A stretch of DNA of 64,000 bases from contig NZ_PVNB01000021.1 in the NCBI RefSeq assembly GCF_003001995.1, positions 1 through 64,000 on the forward strand, given 5' to 3'. Positions 25,691-38,827 of this stretch are shown piece by piece. Source of the stretch: Orenia metallireducens. GTDB taxonomy: Bacteria; Bacillota; Halanaerobiia; Halobacteroidales; Halobacteroidaceae. The position numbers and the translations under genes were made by a program. Numbering within the stretch: the stretch's first letter is position 1; each line of letters begins with the position of its first letter. Below the pieces are notes generated by a model. The model searched no databases, was not told where the DNA came from, and was given only the letters and a program-made list of their open reading frames with translations.

Positions 25691-28600
25691 ATGGCCAATC
25701 CAGCAAGCTCATTAAGAAGAGAAAGGCGTAGCTTTGCTAAAGTAGGAGAAGGGATGGAGATTCCTTTTCTTTTAGAAACACAAATTAAATCTTATAATTG
25801 GTTTTTAGAGGAAGGCCTATTAGAAATTCTACATGAAATCTCTCCTATTCAAGATTTTTCTGAGAATTTAGTATTGGAGTTCATTAATTATTCATTAGAT
25901 GAGCCAAAGTATGATGAGTTAGAAAGTAAGAATCGAGATGTTACTTATTCTGCACCCTTAAATGTTAAAGTCCGATTGATTAATCAAGAGACTGGTGAGA
26001 TTAAGGAGCAAGATGTCTTTATGTCTGATTTCCCACTCATGACTGAAAAAGGGACATTTATTATCAATGGGGCAGAAAGAGTAATTGTAAGCCAGTTGAT
26101 TAGATCTTCTGGGGTTTATTTTGGAGAAGAAGTTACTAAAGATGGACGTCAATTATATAACGGTAGTATTATTCCTAATCGTGGTTCGTGGATTGAATTT
26201 GAATATGATAAAAAGGATATTGTTGCTGTAAGGGTTGATAGAGGTAGAAAAATTCCTTCAACTATTTTATTTAGATCTTTGGGTTATGGAACTGATGCTG
26301 AGCTGATTGATGCTCTTGGTGACCATCAAGTTATACATAATACAATTGAGAGAGATAATAGTGAGAGCCAAGAAGAGGCTTTGATTGCTTTATATAAGAA
26401 TCAAAGACCTGGTGAGCCTCCAACTGTTGAGAGTGCTCAGAGTTTATTGGAGTCTTTATTCTTTGATACAAAGCGTTATGATTTAGCTAAAGTAGGAAGA
26501 TATAAGATTAATAAAAAGCTTGGTTTAGATGTTGACCCAGAAAAGAGGATATTAACTAAAGAAGATATTGTTGAGACAGTTAGATATATGTTGAAGTTAA
26601 TTGATAATCATGAAGGTGCTAAGATAGATGATATTGACCATTTAGGTAATAGAAGATTAAAGACTGTAGGAGAATTATTACAAAATCAATTTAGAATAGG
26701 TTTATCTAGAATGGAAAGAGTTGTTAGAGAAAGAATGACCATTCAAGATATTGATGTAATAACTCCACAAAACTTAATCAATACTAGACCTGTTGCAGCA
26801 GCTATCAAAGAATTTTTTGGTAGTAGTCAGTTGTCCCAATTTATGGACCAAACTAATCCACTCTCTGAATTGACTCATAAGAGAAGAATGAGTGCTTTAG
26901 GACCTGGTGGATTAAGTCGTGAACGTGCTGGATTTGATGTTCGTGATGTTCACCATACTCACTATGGTAGAATTTGTCCTATTGAGACTCCTGAGGGACC
27001 TAACATCGGTTTGATTGGTTCTACATGTATTTATGGTAAGACTAATGAATTTGGTTTTATTCAAACACCTTATCGTAAAGTAGTAGATGGTGTAGTGACT
27101 GATCAGATTGATTATTTGACTGCTGATGAAGAAGATGAAGTAATAGTTACTCAGGCTAATGAAAGGATAGATCAAGACGGGAAATTACTTAATGATAGAG
27201 TATTTGCCCGATATCATGAGGAAACTATTAAGGTTTCTCCTGCAAAGGTTGACTATATGGATGTATCTCCAAAACAGATTATTAGTGTATCTGCTGCTTT
27301 AATTCCTTTCTTAGAGAATGATGATGCTAACCGTGCTTTAATGGGAGCAAACATGCAGCGTCAAGCAGTACCTTTATTAAAAACTGATGCACCTCTTGTA
27401 GGAACTGGAATCGAGTATGAAGCTGCAAAAGATTCTGGAGCAACAATTGTTGCTAAAAATCCTGGAGAGGTTATGAAGGTTACTGGTGATAAGATTTTAA
27501 TCAAGACCGATGAAGGTACAGTTGATAAATATAGAATACTTAAATTTACTCGTTCTAATCAGGGTAGTTGTGTTAATCAACGACCTATAGTTAGAAAGGG
27601 AGATCGAGTAGAAAGAGGAATGATCATTGCTGATGGTCCTGCTACAGACAAAGGGGAGTTAGCTTTAGGGCGTAACTCTGTAATTGCCTTCATGCCTTGG
27701 CAAGGATATAACTATGAGGATGCTATTTTAATTAGTGAAAAACTAGTTAAAGAGGATGCTTTGACTTCGGTTCATATTGAAGAATATGAAGCTGAAGCTA
27801 GAGATACTAAGCTTGGACCTGAAGAGATTACTAGAGATATCCCTAATGTTGGTGATGATGCACTAAAAGATTTAGATGACAGGGGAATTATCAGAGTTGG
27901 TGCAGAGGTCGAACCAGGTGATATCTTAGTTGGTAAAGTAACTCCTAAGGGTGAAACTGAGCTCTCTGCTGAAGAAAGGTTATTAAGAGCTATCTTTGGA
28001 GAGAAAGCTCGAGAGGTTAGAGATACTTCTCTAAGAGTTCCTCATGGAGAAGAAGGAATTATTGTTGATGTAAAAGTCTTTAACAGAGAAGATGGAGATG
28101 AGCTCAAAGCTGGAGTTAATAAACTGGTTAGAGTTTATATAGCTAAAAAACTAAAGATTACAGTTGGAGATAAATTGGCTGGACGCCATGGTAACAAAGG
28201 GGTTATTTCACGTATCTTACCTGAGGAGGATATGCCGTTTTTACCTAATGGTGAGCCAGTAGAGATTGTATTAAATCCTCTGGGAGTACCATCTCGTATG
28301 AATATCGGACAGGTATTAGAGACTCACTTGGGGATGGCAGCAAGAGCTCTAGGTATTCATGTTTCTACTCCAGTATTTAATGGAGCTACTGAAGAAGAGG
28401 TAGAAGATATATTAGAAGAAGCAGGATTAGCACGTGATGGTAAAACGCTTTTATATGATGGTAGAACTGGTGAAGCTTTTGAAAACAGAGTAACCGTTGG
28501 GGTAATGTATATGCTGAAGTTACACCACTTAGCTCATGATAAGATGCATGGACGTTCTACTGGACCATACTCTCTTGTTACTCAACAACCATTGGGTGGT

Positions 28601-28939
28601 AAAGCTCAATTTGGTGGACAGAGATTTGGAGAGATGGAGGTATGGGCACTAGAAGCATATGGTGCTGCTCATACATTACAAGAAATGTTAACTGTTAAAT
28701 CTGATGATGTCGTTGGACGTGTACAGGCGTATGAAGCAATTGTTAAAGGGGAAAATGTACCTGAACCAGGTATTCCTGAATCCTTCAAGGTGTTAATTAA
28801 GGAAATGCAGAGTATTGGATTAGATGCAAAAGTATATTCTGAAGAAGAAGAAGAGTTATCAATTGAAGAACAAGAAATCAATGAAACTACCAAGAAATTA
28901 GGTTTAGACTTAATTGATGATGAGGGAGATGGAGAATAG
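25691..28939 (+). CDS. rpoB: RNA polymerase subunit beta
   Basis: 1082 residues from ATG 25691 ([15 protein letters not shown]), 9 bases after GGGGGTGA; a GTG 12 bases upstream overlaps the SD. Conserved blocks: the rifampicin-region [50 protein letters not shown], and the C-terminal [23 protein letters not shown]. The rifampicin-pocket residues look wild type. Confidence 0.97.
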   Translation: MANPASSLRRERRSFAKVGEGMEIPFLLETQIKSYNWFLEEGLLEILHEISPIQDFSENLVLEFINYSLDEPKYDELESKNRDVTYSAPLNVKVRLINQETGEIKEQDVFMSDFPLMTEKGTFIINGAERVIVSQLIRSSGVYFGEEVTKDGRQLYNGSIIPNRGSWIEFEYDKKDIVAVRVDRGRKIPSTILFRSLGYGTDAELIDALGDHQVIHNTIERDNSESQEEALIALYKNQRPGEPPTVESAQSLLESLFFDTKRYDLAKVGRYKINKKLGLDVDPEKRILTKEDIVETVRYMLKLIDNHEGAKIDDIDHLGNRRLKTVGELLQNQFRIGLSRMERVVRERMTIQDIDVITPQNLINTRPVAAAIKEFFGSSQLSQFMDQTNPLSELTHKRRMSALGPGGLSRERAGFDVRDVHHTHYGRICPIETPEGPNIGLIGSTCIYGKTNEFGFIQTPYRKVVDGVVTDQIDYLTADEEDEVIVTQANERIDQDGKLLNDRVFARYHEETIKVSPAKVDYMDVSPKQIISVSAALIPFLENDDANRALMGANMQRQAVPLLKTDAPLVGTGIEYEAAKDSGATIVAKNPGEVMKVTGDKILIKTDEGTVDKYRILKFTRSNQGSCVNQRPIVRKGDRVERGMIIADGPATDKGELALGRNSVIAFMPWQGYNYEDAILISEKLVKEDALTSVHIEEYEAEARDTKLGPEEITRDIPNVGDDALKDLDDRGIIRVGAEVEPGDILVGKVTPKGETELSAEERLLRAIFGEKAREVRDTSLRVPHGEEGIIVDVKVFNREDGDELKAGVNKLVRVYIAKKLKITVGDKLAGRHGNKGVISRILPEEDMPFLPNGEPVEIVLNPLGVPSRMNIGQVLETHLGMAARALGIHVSTPVFNGATEEEVEDILEEAGLARDGKTLLYDGRTGEAFENRVTVGVMYMLKLHHLAHDKMHGRSTGPYSLVTQQPLGGKAQFGGQRFGEMEVWALEAYGAAHTLQEMLTVKSDDVVGRVQAYEAIVKGENVPEPGIPESFKVLIKEMQSIGLDAKVYSEEEEELSIEEQEINETTKKLGLDLIDDEGDGE

Positions 28940-28984
28940 TTATTAGTTATAAAAAACTAAAACTAGAGAAGGGGGAGTGTGCCC

Positions 28985-31900
28985 TTGTTTAATGTAAATA
29001 ACTTTGATTCAATGAAGATAGGTCTTGCTTCGCCAGAGAAGATTCGTTCTTGGTCAAGTGGTGAAGTAAAAAAGCCGGAAACTATTAATTATCGTACATT
29101 AAAGCCGGAAAAAGAAGGTTTATTTTGTGAAAAGATCTTTGGACCCACTAAAGACTGGGAGTGCCATTGTGGGAAGTATAAGAGGGTTAGATATAAAGGT
29201 GTTGTTTGTGACCGTTGTGGTGTAGAGGTTACACGTTCTAAGGTAAGAAGAGAGAGAATGGGGCATATTGAGCTTGCTGCTCCTGTTTCTCATATTTGGT
29301 TTTTTAAGGGGATTCCTAGCCGTTTAGGACTAGTGATGGATATGTCTCCACGTTCTTTAGAAAAGGTTCTTTATTTTGTCTCTTATATAGTAATTGATCC
29401 AGGTGAAAGTCCTTTAAGTAAAAAGCAATTATTAACTGAGAACGAATATAGAGAAGCTAGAACAAAATATGGAGATAATTTTGAAGCTGGTATGGGTGCT
29501 GAAGCAATTAGAGAAGTGCTAAGAAATATTGAGTTAGATAAAGAGGTTGAAGAGTTAAGAGAGACAATTAAGAGTGTATCTGGTCAAAGGCGTAAACGTG
29601 CAGTGAGAAGGTTAAAGGTTCTTGAAGGTTTAAGAAATTCAGGAAACAGACCAGAATGGATGATTTTAGATGTTATCCCTGTTATTCCACCTGAATTAAG
29701 ACCGATGGTCCAATTAGATGGTGGGCGTTTTGCTACTTCTGATTTAAATGATTTATATAGACGTGTAATTAATAGAAATAATCGTCTAAAAAGATTATTA
29801 GATCTTGGAGCACCTGACATTATTATCCGTAATGAAAAGAGGATGCTACAAGAAGCAGTAGATGCTTTGATTGATAATGGTCGTAGAGGCCGTCCAGTTA
29901 CTGGAGCAGGTAATAGACCATTAAAATCATTAAGTGATATGTTAAAAGGTAAGCAAGGTCGTTTCCGTCAGAATCTTTTAGGTAAACGTGTAGATTATTC
30001 TGGACGTTCTGTAATTGTAGTTGGTCCTAATTTGAGGTTAGACCAATGTGGTTTGCCTAGAAAGATGGCATTAGAATTATTTAAGCCTTTTGTAATGAAG
30101 CGTCTTGTTGATAAGGAATTAGCCCATAATATTAAAAGTGCTAAAGGAATGGTAGAAAAGCTAGATTCAAGGGTATGGGATGTTTTAGAAGAGGTTATTA
30201 AAGAGCATCCAGTATTGTTAAATCGTGCACCTACTTTACATAGGCTAGGTATTCAAGCTTTTGAACCTATTTTAGTAGAAGGAAAGGCTATTAGAGTCCA
30301 CCCATTAGTTTGTCCAGCATATAATGCTGACTTTGATGGTGACCAAATGGCTGTACATGTTCCTTTATCTGCAGAAGCCCAGGCAGAATGTAGATTATTG
30401 ATGTTATCAACTTATAATATTTTGGCACCATCTGATGGTGGAGCTATAGCTGTACCGTCCCAAGATATGGTATTGGGTGCTTATTATTTAACTATTCTTA
30501 AGGATGGAGCTAAAGGTGAAGGTAAAATCTTTGGTTCTACAGATTCTGTAATTAAAGCTTATGAAAATGATCAAATTACTTTACAGACAAAGATAAAATA
30601 TAGATTACCTAATGGTGAATGGATCGATACTGGAGCAGGAAGGGTAATCTTTAATGATGTTCTTCCTGAAGAGTTACCATTCTATAACGAAGTTTTTGAT
30701 AAGAAACGATTAGGTAGATTAGTAAGTGAAAGCCATAGAAAATTAGGGCCAAATAAAACGGCTGAGATTTTAGATTCAGTTAAGAATTTGACATTTAGCT
30801 ATGCTACTAAATCTGGTATTACTATCAGTGTAACTGATGTTGATATTCCACAAGCTAAATATGATATTGTAAAAGAGTCTGAAGATAAAGTAGATAAGAT
30901 CGAGAAGCAATATCGCCGTGGTTTAATTACTGAAAGAGAAAGATACCAAAGGGTTATCGATGTTTGGAGTAAGGCAAAAGATAGAGTTACAGAGGCGCTA
31001 ATTGATAATTTGGATGAGTTTAATCCAATTTATATGATGGCTACTTCTGGTGCTCGTGGTAATAAATCTCAGATAACTCAGTTAGGTGGTATGCGTGGTT
31101 TGATGGCGGATCCATCTGGTCGAATTATCGATATGCCAATCAAAGCTTCTTTCCGTGAAGGGTTAACGGTATTAGAGTTCTTTATCTCTACTCATGGTGC
31201 TCGTAAAGGTTTGGCTGATACAGCCTTAAGAACTGCCGATTCAGGTTATTTGACTCGTCGTCTAGTTGATGTTTCCCAAGATGTTATTGTTCGTGAAGAA
31301 GATTGTGGAACTGAAGATGGTCTATTAATTAAACCTATTTCAGAGGATGGAGAAATAATTGAGCCATTGAGTGAAAGAATTATCGGTAGAGTACCTTCAA
31401 TTGATTTAATTCATCCAAAGACTGGTGAGGTAATTGTTCATAAGAATAAAACAATTACTGAAGAAATTATGGAAGAAATTGAAGCTGCAGGGATTGAAGA
31501 GGTAGAAATTAGAACTGTCTTAACTTGTCGTACTGAGCATGGAGTCTGTCAAAGGTGTTATGGACGTAATTTAGCAGATGGTAAGATGGTTAATGTAGGT
31601 GAAGCTATTGGTATTATGGCAGCTCAGTCTATCGGTGAACCGGGTACCCAGTTGACGATGAGAACATTCCATACTGGAGGAGTTGCTGGAGACGATATTA
31701 CTCAAGGTCTTCCTCGTGTAGAAGAGTTATTTGAAGCTCGTAGTCCTAAAGGTCAAGCGGTAGTTACAGAATTAGATGGTCAGGTCAATATAGTTGAGAA
31801 TGGTAGATCTTATAAAGCTGTCATTAAAACTAAAGATGGAAGACAGAAGACATATCAATTGCCATATGGTTCTGAATTAAGAATAAAAGATGGGGATTAT

Positions 31901-32419
31901 GTTGAGGCAGGAGATAGATTAACCAAAGGTCCTCTAGACCCTGAAGATATTTTAAGAATCAGCGGAAAGAGATCTGTTCAAAAGTATCTGTTAAGAGAAG
32001 TTCAAAGTGTTTATAGATCTCAAGGTGTAGAGATCAATGATAAACACATTGAAGTAATTGTAAGACAGATGATGAACAAGGTTAAGATTAAAGAAGCTGG
32101 GAATACTGAATTATTGCCAGGTAGCCTAGTAGATATATTTGAATTCGAAGCAGTAAACGATAAAGTAATAGCAGAAGGAAAAGAGCCTGCAACAGCAACA
32201 CCAGAACTGTTAGGTATTACTAAAGCTTCTTTAGCAACTGAGAGTTTCTTATCAGCTGCATCTTTCCAAGAGACAACTAGGGTATTAACTGAAGCTTCCT
32301 TAGAAGGTAAATCTGATAGTTTATTAGGTCTAAAAGAGAACGTTATTATTGGACAATTGATTCCTGCCGGTACAGGGATGAGAAGATATCGTGAAATACC
32401 TAGCGAAGTTGTTGAATAA
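28985..32419 (+). CDS. rpoC: RNA polymerase subunit beta'
   Basis: 1144 residues. TTG 28985 is chosen: it gives (M)FNVNNFDSM, aligning exactly with the MLDVNNF start of Bacillus RpoC, and lies 7 bases after GGGGGAG; the GTG at 28979 is too close to the SD. It has the zinc ribbon [20 protein letters not shown], the catalytic [12 protein letters not shown], a second zinc site ([13 protein letters not shown]), and trigger loop/bridge region segments. Confidence 0.97.
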   Translation: MFNVNNFDSMKIGLASPEKIRSWSSGEVKKPETINYRTLKPEKEGLFCEKIFGPTKDWECHCGKYKRVRYKGVVCDRCGVEVTRSKVRRERMGHIELAAPVSHIWFFKGIPSRLGLVMDMSPRSLEKVLYFVSYIVIDPGESPLSKKQLLTENEYREARTKYGDNFEAGMGAEAIREVLRNIELDKEVEELRETIKSVSGQRRKRAVRRLKVLEGLRNSGNRPEWMILDVIPVIPPELRPMVQLDGGRFATSDLNDLYRRVINRNNRLKRLLDLGAPDIIIRNEKRMLQEAVDALIDNGRRGRPVTGAGNRPLKSLSDMLKGKQGRFRQNLLGKRVDYSGRSVIVVGPNLRLDQCGLPRKMALELFKPFVMKRLVDKELAHNIKSAKGMVEKLDSRVWDVLEEVIKEHPVLLNRAPTLHRLGIQAFEPILVEGKAIRVHPLVCPAYNADFDGDQMAVHVPLSAEAQAECRLLMLSTYNILAPSDGGAIAVPSQDMVLGAYYLTILKDGAKGEGKIFGSTDSVIKAYENDQITLQTKIKYRLPNGEWIDTGAGRVIFNDVLPEELPFYNEVFDKKRLGRLVSESHRKLGPNKTAEILDSVKNLTFSYATKSGITISVTDVDIPQAKYDIVKESEDKVDKIEKQYRRGLITERERYQRVIDVWSKAKDRVTEALIDNLDEFNPIYMMATSGARGNKSQITQLGGMRGLMADPSGRIIDMPIKASFREGLTVLEFFISTHGARKGLADTALRTADSGYLTRRLVDVSQDVIVREEDCGTEDGLLIKPISEDGEIIEPLSERIIGRVPSIDLIHPKTGEVIVHKNKTITEEIMEEIEAAGIEEVEIRTVLTCRTEHGVCQRCYGRNLADGKMVNVGEAIGIMAAQSIGEPGTQLTMRTFHTGGVAGDDITQGLPRVEELFEARSPKGQAVVTELDGQVNIVENGRSYKAVIKTKDGRQKTYQLPYGSELRIKDGDYVEAGDRLTKGPLDPEDILRISGKRSVQKYLLREVQSVYRSQGVEINDKHIEVIVRQMMNKVKIKEAGNTELLPGSLVDIFEFEAVNDKVIAEGKEPATATPELLGITKASLATESFLSAASFQETTRVLTEASLEGKSDSLLGLKENVIIGQLIPAGTGMRRYREIPSEVVE

Positions 32420-32434
32420 AAAGACAAAAAAGGG

Positions 32435-32463
32435 TTGACAGTTTACTTACTAAGTGTTAAAAT
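32435..32463 (+). promoter_or_regulatory. Promoter of the rpsL-rpsG-fusA-tuf operon
   Basis: TTGACA (32435-32440), 17-base spacer, TAAAAT (32458-32463), 15 bases after the rpoC stop. No terminator is seen after rpoC, so read-through also contributes. Confidence 0.85.
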
Positions 32464-32553
32464 ACGTAAGTGTGTTGTGATAAAGACTGTTTTCTCAGTA
32501 AATACTTTTTAGTTATAAATTAGGTATTAGTTTTAAATAATACACATAATTAT

Positions 32554-32577
32554 GGGATGCAAGTTAACTTGCATCCC
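32554..32577 (+). promoter_or_regulatory. Perfect palindrome in the rpsL leader
   Basis: GGGATGCAAGTT is followed directly by its reverse complement (24 bases, no mismatch), then TATCATC rather than a T-run. It lies 45 bases before the rpsL start in the 5' leader. Either an RNA hairpin used in control of the str operon or a DNA operator; no known ribosomal leader was recognised. Confidence 0.7.
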
Positions 32578-32622
32578 TATCATCAAATTATAATCTTAAA
32601 CAAATTGGAAGGAGGTGGACTG

Positions 32623-32997
32623 ATGCCAACTATAAATCAGTTGATCCGTAAAGGTAGAAAGAAAACTGCTAAGAAAAAAGGTGCTAGAGCATTAGAAGGC
32701 TCGCCACAAAAAAGAGGTGTGTGTACTAGAGTATACACTACTACACCTAAAAAGCCTAACTCTGCGTTGAGAAAGGTTGCTCGTGTTCGTTTAACTAATG
32801 GTAAAGAGGTTACAGCTTATATACCTGGTATTGGACATAACTTGCAGGAACACTCTGTAGTATTAGTAAGAGGTGGTCGTGTTAAGGATTTACCTGGTGT
32901 TAGATATACTATAGTACGTGGGGCTTTAGATACTGCAGGTGTAGAGGATAGAAAACAAGGTCGTTCTAAATATGGTGTAAAAAAACCTAGAGATTAG
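32623..32997 (+). CDS. rpsL: 30S ribosomal protein S12
   Basis: 124 residues from ATG 32623 ([12 protein letters not shown]), after GGAGGTGG. The streptomycin region [17 protein letters not shown] is wild type. The longer upstream open frame crosses the palindrome and is not used. Confidence 0.97.
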   Translation: MPTINQLIRKGRKKTAKKKGARALEGSPQKRGVCTRVYTTTPKKPNSALRKVARVRLTNGKEVTAYIPGIGHNLQEHSVVLVRGGRVKDLPGVRYTIVRGALDTAGVEDRKQGRSKYGVKKPRD

Positions 32998-33029
32998 TTA
33001 TTTTAGGATTATTGGAAGGGGGGTAAATG

Positions 33030-33503
33030 ATGAGAAAAAATAGAGCTCAAGTTAGAGAGATAACTCCTGACCCGATATATAATAGTAAATTGGTAAGTCG
33101 TTTTATTAATTCTATTATGATTGACGGGAAGAAAAGTTTAGCAGAGAAGATTTTCTATGATGCAATGACAACCATTCAAGAGAAGGTTGAAGAAGAAGAT
33201 GATGCAATGGAAATCCTAAAAACTGCATTAAATAATGTTATGCCAGTTTTAGAAATCAAAAGTAAACGTGTTGGAGGGGCTAACTATCAAGTTCCTGTAG
33301 AGGTTAGCAACCGCAGAAGAGTTACTTTAGGATTAAGATGGATCGTTGATGCAGCTAGAAAAAGAAGTGAAAGAACAATGGTTGAAAGATTTGCAAACGA
33401 AATCGTTGATGCTTATAACGAACAAGGTGGAGCTTTCAAGAAGAAAGAAGAAGTACATCGTATGGCTGAAGCTAATAAAGCTTTTGCACATTACAGATGG
33501 TAA
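33030..33503 (+). CDS. rpsG: 30S ribosomal protein S7
   Basis: 157 residues. Two adjacent ATGs (33027, 33030); the second is better spaced from GGAAGGGGGG. Binds the 16S 3' domain; ends with the usual AFAHYRW. Confidence 0.96.
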   Translation: MRKNRAQVREITPDPIYNSKLVSRFINSIMIDGKKSLAEKIFYDAMTTIQEKVEEEDDAMEILKTALNNVMPVLEIKSKRVGGANYQVPVEVSNRRRVTLGLRWIVDAARKRSERTMVERFANEIVDAYNEQGGAFKKKEEVHRMAEANKAFAHYRW

Positions 33504-33530
33504 TCAAAGAATAAGGGAGGGTGTTATATA

Positions 33531-35603
33531 GTGCCCAGACAATTTCCATTAAAAAAGACTAGAAATATTGGAATTATGGCGCATATCGATGCTGGTAAGA
33601 CTACAGCTACTGAACGTATTCTATTCTATACAGGGCGTGTGCACAAGATTGGGGAAACTCATGATGGTGCTTCTCAAATGGACTGGATGGAACAAGAAAA
33701 AGAACGTGGAATTACAATCACATCTGCTGCTACTACTTGTGAATGGGATGACCATAGAGTTAATATTATAGATACACCAGGACACGTGGACTTCACTGTT
33801 GAGGTAGAGAGATCTTTAAGAGTATTAGACGGTGCTGTTGGTGTATTCTGTTCAGTTGGTGGAGTTGAGCCTCAATCTGAAACAGTATGGAGACAGGCTG
33901 ATAAATATAATGTTCCTAGAATTGCTTTTATTAACAAGATGGACAGAACAGGTGCAGACTTCTACAATGTAGTACAAATGATGGAAGATAGAATTGCTGC
34001 TAACCCAGTGCCTATTCAACTTCCAATTGGAAAAGAAGAAGACTTTAAGGGTTCTATCGATTTAGTTGAAATGAAAGCAATTGTTTATGATGAAGAATTA
34101 GGGATTAATTATGAGATTGTAGATATTCCTACTGAATTAGAAGATAAAGCACAAGAATATCGTGAATTATTAATCGAAGCAATTGCTGATCTTGATGAAG
34201 AGATTATGATGAAGTACTTAGAAGGAGAAGAACTTACAGTAGAAGAGATTAAGGCTGCTATCCGTAAAGGTACTATTGAGAATAAAATAACTCCTGTTCT
34301 TTGTGGTACAGCATTAAAGAACAAGGGTCTTCAACCACTATTGGATGCAGTTATTGCTTACTTACCATCTCCAGTTGATATTCCTCCTGTAACGGGTATT
34401 AGACCTAGAACTGAGGAAGAGGTTGTTAGACCTGCAGAGGATGATGCTCCGTTCTCAGCACTAGCTTTCAAAATTATGACTGACCCTTATGTTGGTAAGC
34501 TAGCATTCTTTAGAGTATACTCTGGAGTATTAGAATCAGGTTCTTACATCTATAACTCAACTAAAGAATCAAAAGAACGTGTAGGACGTATCGTACAGAT
34601 GCATGCTAACAAACGTGAAGAGAGAGATGAAGTTTATGCAGGAGACTTAGCTGCTGCTGTAGGACTTAAAAATACAAGTACAGGTGATACTTTATGTGAT
34701 CAAGATGATCCAGTTATCTTGGAATCAATGGAGTTTCCTGAACCAGTAATTCATGTTGCTATCGAACCTAAAACTCAAAAAGATGGCGATAAATTAGGAG
34801 AGGCTCTACAGAAATTAGCTGAAGAGGATCCTACATTTACTGTTAGAACTGATGAGGAGACTGGTCAAACAATCATTGGTGGTATGGGTGAATTACACTT
34901 AGACGTAATCGTTGATCGTTTAACTAGAGAATTTAGTGTCGAAGCTAATGTTGGTGAACCGCAAGTATCTTATCGTGAAACATTTACTAAGACAGGTACT
35001 GTTGAAGGTAAATTCGTAAGACAATCTGGTGGTCGTGGTCAATATGGTCATGTAGTTATGGATGTTGAACCATTAGATCCAGGTGAAGGATTCGAATTCG
35101 TTGATAAGATTGTTGGAGGAACTATTCCTAGAGACTATATCGGTTCAGTAGAACAAGGGGCTAAAGAAGCTTTAGAAAATGGTGTCTTAGCTGGTTACCC
35201 AGTTGTAGATGTTAGAGTTATTTTACATGATGGTTCTTATCATGAAGTTGACTCTTCTGAGATGGCATTTAAGATTGCTGGTTCTATGGCAATTAAAGAT
35301 GGTGTTAAGAAGCTTAAGCCAGTATTGCTAGAACCGATTATGGCTGTTGAAGTTACAACTCCTGAGGAATACATGGGAGATGTAATTGGAGATCTTAACA
35401 GTCGTCGTGGACAGGTACAAGGTATGGATCAAAGAGGTAATGCTAGAATTGTTAGAGCAATGGTGCCATTATCTGAAATGTTTGGTTATGCAACTGACCT
35501 TCGTTCAAATACACAAGGTCGTGCTCAATATGTAATGCAAATGGATCATTACGATAAAGTTCCAGCTAATATTTCTGAAGAAATTATTTCAAAAGTTCAA
35601 TAA
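33531..35603 (+). CDS. fusA: Elongation factor G
   Basis: 690 residues, GTG start after GGGAGGGTG. GTPase motifs: [26 protein letters not shown]. Domains II-V follow, with the domain IV segment [16 protein letters not shown]. It catalyses translocation. tuf copy 2 follows after 19 bases. Confidence 0.98.
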   Translation: MPRQFPLKKTRNIGIMAHIDAGKTTATERILFYTGRVHKIGETHDGASQMDWMEQEKERGITITSAATTCEWDDHRVNIIDTPGHVDFTVEVERSLRVLDGAVGVFCSVGGVEPQSETVWRQADKYNVPRIAFINKMDRTGADFYNVVQMMEDRIAANPVPIQLPIGKEEDFKGSIDLVEMKAIVYDEELGINYEIVDIPTELEDKAQEYRELLIEAIADLDEEIMMKYLEGEELTVEEIKAAIRKGTIENKITPVLCGTALKNKGLQPLLDAVIAYLPSPVDIPPVTGIRPRTEEEVVRPAEDDAPFSALAFKIMTDPYVGKLAFFRVYSGVLESGSYIYNSTKESKERVGRIVQMHANKREERDEVYAGDLAAAVGLKNTSTGDTLCDQDDPVILESMEFPEPVIHVAIEPKTQKDGDKLGEALQKLAEEDPTFTVRTDEETGQTIIGGMGELHLDVIVDRLTREFSVEANVGEPQVSYRETFTKTGTVEGKFVRQSGGRGQYGHVVMDVEPLDPGEGFEFVDKIVGGTIPRDYIGSVEQGAKEALENGVLAGYPVVDVRVILHDGSYHEVDSSEMAFKIAGSMAIKDGVKKLKPVLLEPIMAVEVTTPEEYMGDVIGDLNSRRGQVQGMDQRGNARIVRAMVPLSEMFGYATDLRSNTQGRAQYVMQMDHYDKVPANISEEIISKVQ

Positions 35604-35622
35604 TAATTAGGAGGGAAATAAA

Positions 35623-36804
35623 ATGGCAAAAGAAAAGTTTGAGAGAACGAAACCTCATGTTAATATTGGTACAATTGGTCACGTAGACCACGGTAAAACA
35701 ACAACTACTGCAGCTATTACAAAGGTATTATCAAAAGGTGTAGGAGGTTCTAACTTCGAAGATATCGATAATGCACCAGAAGAAAGAGAAAGAGGAATTA
35801 CAATCGCTACTTCACACGTAGAGTATGAAACAGAAAATCGTCACTATGCTCACGTTGACTGTCCAGGACATGCTGACTATGTAAAGAACATGATCACTGG
35901 AGCAGCACAGATGGATGGAGCTATCTTAATCGTATCAGCAGCTGACGGACCAATGCCTCAAACAAGAGAGCATTTACTATTATCCCGTCAGGTAGGAGTA
36001 CCAAAGATCGTAGTATTCTTAAACAAAGCTGACATGGTAGATGACGAAGAGTTAATCGAATTAGTAGAAATGGAAGTAAGAGAGTTAATGAGCGAGTATG
36101 AATTTGAAGGAGATGACGCTCCAGTAGTAGTAGGTTCTGCATTAAAAGCATTAGAAGAACCAGAAGGAGAATGGGCAGATAAGATCTTAGAATTAATGGA
36201 TGCAGTAGATGAGTATATCCCAACTCCAGAAAGAGATACAGACAAAGAGTTCTTAATGCCAGTAGAGGACGTGTTCAGTATTACTGGACGTGGAACAGTA
36301 GCAACTGGACGTGTAGAACAAGGTGTTGTTAAAGTTGGAGATACAATAGAAATCGTAGGGATTAAAGATACAGAAACTACTACTGTAACAGGAGTAGAGA
36401 TGTTCCGTAAATTAATGGATCAAGCACAAGCAGGAGATAACATTGGTGCATTATTAAGAGGTGTTAAGAGAGAAGATATCGAGCGTGGACAAGTATTAGC
36501 AAAACCTGGAAGTATTACTCCACATACTAAATTCAAATCAGAAGTATATGTATTAAGTAAAGAAGAGGGTGGACGTCATACTCCATTCTTCGATGGATAT
36601 AAACCACAATTTTACTTCAGGACAACTGATGTAACAGGTTCAATCCACTTACCAGAAGGTGTAGAGATGGTAATGCCAGGAGATAACATCGAAATGGTAG
36701 GAGAACTAATCTCTCCAATCGCGATGGACGAAGGATTAAGATTCGCTATTCGTGAAGGTGGAAGAACTGTTGGTGCTGGTGTTGTTACTGAGATTATTGA
36801 ATAA
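35623..36804 (+). CDS. tuf: Elongation factor Tu, copy 2
   Basis: The protein is identical to copy 1 (20513-21694); the DNA has five silent differences. This is the copy in the classical str operon position, downstream of fusA. The shared SD and sharp end of identity just past the stop codon suggest gene conversion rather than parallel conservation. Confidence 0.98.
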   Translation: MAKEKFERTKPHVNIGTIGHVDHGKTTTTAAITKVLSKGVGGSNFEDIDNAPEERERGITIATSHVEYETENRHYAHVDCPGHADYVKNMITGAAQMDGAILIVSAADGPMPQTREHLLLSRQVGVPKIVVFLNKADMVDDEELIELVEMEVRELMSEYEFEGDDAPVVVGSALKALEEPEGEWADKILELMDAVDEYIPTPERDTDKEFLMPVEDVFSITGRGTVATGRVEQGVVKVGDTIEIVGIKDTETTTVTGVEMFRKLMDQAQAGDNIGALLRGVKREDIERGQVLAKPGSITPHTKFKSEVYVLSKEEGGRHTPFFDGYKPQFYFRTTDVTGSIHLPEGVEMVMPGDNIEMVGELISPIAMDEGLRFAIREGGRTVGAGVVTEIIE

Positions 36805-36824
36805 TTAAATTTATAGAAAAGGGA

Positions 36825-36854
36825 ATGAGGAGTATTATTCCTCCTCATCTTTTT
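36825..36854 (+). terminator. Terminator or attenuator between tuf and rpsJ
   Basis: ATGAGGAG and CTCCTCAT form an 8-bp stem with a TATTATTC loop, followed by CTTTTTTCT. Only 37 bases separate it from the rpsJ start and no promoter is visible after it, so either the S10 operon depends on read-through or this is a regulated attenuator. Confidence 0.82.
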
Positions 36855-36890
36855 TCTGTCTAAATTAAACGTTATTTGGAGGTGAAAATT

Positions 36891-37208
36891 ATGGCTGAAC
36901 AAGCTACAGGTAAGATTAGAATTAGATTAAAAGCTTATGAACATCAGCTTCTAGATAACTCAGCAAGAAAGATCGTTGAAACTGCTAAAAAAACTGGAGC
37001 TGACGTTTCTGGACCGATTCCTTTACCTACTAAAAAAGAGGTGTTTACAATCTTACGTGCGCCTCACGTAAATAGTAAGTCTAGAGAACAATTTGAAATG
37101 AGAACTCATAAAAGATTAATTGATATTAAAGACCCAACACCTAAGACTGTTGACTCTCTAATGAGATTAGATTTACCAGCTGGTGTTGACATAGAGATTA
37201 AACTATAA
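36891..37208 (+). CDS. rpsJ: 30S ribosomal protein S10
   Basis: 105 residues from ATG 36891 ([16 protein letters not shown]), after GGAGGTG. First gene of the S10 operon; also the NusE partner in antitermination. Confidence 0.96.
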   Translation: MAEQATGKIRIRLKAYEHQLLDNSARKIVETAKKTGADVSGPIPLPTKKEVFTILRAPHVNSKSREQFEMRTHKRLIDIKDPTPKTVDSLMRLDLPAGVDIEIKL

Positions 37209-37241
37209 TATTTATATGTGTTTTAAGGAGGTGTAGAAAAA

Positions 37242-37865
37242 ATGAAGGCGATTTTAGGTAAAAAAGTTGGTATGACACAAATTTTCACTGAAAATGGTGA
37301 AGTTGTACCTGTTACAGTTGTTGAAGCGGGACCATGTACTGTAATTCAAAAGAAAACTGAAGAGGTTGACGGATATAGCTCTGTACAATTAGGGTTTGTT
37401 GATGATAAAGAAAATAAAGTAAATAAGCCTCTAAAGGGACACTTCGATAAATATGGAGTTAATCCTAAAAAATATATTCGTGAATTTAGAGTTGAAGGAG
37501 CAGAAGCTCTAGAAACAGGAGATGAAATTAAAGCAGATACATTTGCTGAAGGAGAGAAGGTTGATGTAACTGGTATCTCTAAAGGTAAAGGATTTGCAGG
37601 TACAGTTAAGAGATGGAATTTTAATACTGGACCAAAAACTCACGGTTCTAGAAACTACAGAAGACCAGGTTCTATTGGTGCTGGATCTGACCCTGCAAGA
37701 GTATTTAAAGGGAAAAAGATGCCTGGACATATGGGACATGAACAAGTAACAGTTCAAAACTTAGAAGTTGTTAAAGTAGACCCTGAAAAGAACTTATTAT
37801 TAATTAAAGGTGCAGTTCCTGGACCTAAAAAAGGGTTATTAACTATTCGGCAAACAGTAAAATAG
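37242..37865 (+). CDS. rplC: 50S ribosomal protein L3
   Basis: 207 residues, [15 protein letters not shown] start. The internal loop with [12 protein letters not shown] and [13 protein letters not shown] reaches the peptidyl-transferase centre. Confidence 0.97.
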   Translation: MKAILGKKVGMTQIFTENGEVVPVTVVEAGPCTVIQKKTEEVDGYSSVQLGFVDDKENKVNKPLKGHFDKYGVNPKKYIREFRVEGAEALETGDEIKADTFAEGEKVDVTGISKGKGFAGTVKRWNFNTGPKTHGSRNYRRPGSIGAGSDPARVFKGKKMPGHMGHEQVTVQNLEVVKVDPEKNLLLIKGAVPGPKKGLLTIRQTVK

Positions 37866-37886
37866 TGTTAGGAAAGGGGGATAAAG

Positions 37887-38513
37887 ATGCCTGAATTAGC
37901 TTTATACAATATTGATGGACAAAAGTCAGGGAACCTTGACTTAAGAGATGAAGTTTTTAGTGTAGAGGTAAATGAACATGTACTTCATGAAGCGGTTGTT
38001 GCTCAATTAGCGGCTAAGCGTGTTGGAAGTGCTAAGACTAAAACTAGAGGAGAAGTTGCTGGTGGTGGACGTAAGCCATGGAGGCAAAAAGGAACAGGTC
38101 GTGCTCGACACGGAAGTATCCGTTCTCCACTTTGGGTAGGTGGTGGAACTACTTTTGGACCACAACCTCGTAAATATAATAAGAAACTTCCTAAGAAAGT
38201 TAAAAAGTTAGCTGTAAAATCAGCGTTAACTTTAAAAGTTGAAGAAGGTAACTTAGTTGTTATTGATAATTTCAACTTTGCAGCACCAAAAACTAAAGAG
38301 ATGGTATCTGTATTAAAGAGTTTTGATGCAGCAGACTCTAAAGTATTAATTGTACTTTCTGAAAAGAATGATAATGTTTATAAATCAGCTCGTAATCTTC
38401 CGGGAGTGAGAGTTGTAACACCTACTAAGGTAACTGTATATGATGTTTTAAATAGTAATAAAGTAATTATGACTAAAGATGCAGTTGCTAAAGTTGAGGA
38501 GGTGCTAGCATAA
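37887..38513 (+). CDS. rplD: 50S ribosomal protein L4
   Basis: 208 residues. The tunnel loop has [20 protein letters not shown]. Its stop overlaps the rplW start by one base (TAATG), giving translational coupling. Confidence 0.97.
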   Translation: MPELALYNIDGQKSGNLDLRDEVFSVEVNEHVLHEAVVAQLAAKRVGSAKTKTRGEVAGGGRKPWRQKGTGRARHGSIRSPLWVGGGTTFGPQPRKYNKKLPKKVKKLAVKSALTLKVEEGNLVVIDNFNFAAPKTKEMVSVLKSFDAADSKVLIVLSEKNDNVYKSARNLPGVRVVTPTKVTVYDVLNSNKVIMTKDAVAKVEEVLA

Positions 38514-38800
38514 TGAAGGATCCTCGGGATATTATTATTGCGCCTCATATTTCTGAAAGAAGTATGATGGATATGGAAGAAAATTGGTATACTTTTAAAG
38601 TAGCTATCAAAGCTAACAAGCCTGAAATCAAAAAGGCTATTGAAAAGATCTTTGATGTAAATGTTGAAAAAGTAACTACTAATCGTATGCCAGGTAAGAA
38701 GAGAAGAATGGGATATACTCAAGGTAAGACATCTAATTGGAAGAAAGCTAGAGTTAAACTAGCTGAAGGAGATAGCATCGAAATATTTGAAGGTGTATAA
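38513..38800 (+). CDS. rplW: 50S ribosomal protein L23
   Basis: 95 residues, tunnel-exit protein binding trigger factor and SRP; NRMPGKKRRMGYTQG loop is typical. SD GAGGAGGTG lies within the end of rplD. Confidence 0.96.
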   Translation: MKDPRDIIIAPHISERSMMDMEENWYTFKVAIKANKPEIKKAIEKIFDVNVEKVTTNRMPGKKRRMGYTQGKTSNWKKARVKLAEGDSIEIFEGV

Positions 38801-38827
38801 TTTTTATAAGAAAAGGAGGGAGTAAAG

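Noticed and set aside
32557-32622. 22-codon N-terminal extension of rpsL
   Set aside because: It starts within the leader palindrome and lacks an SD; S12 begins MPTINQL at 32623.
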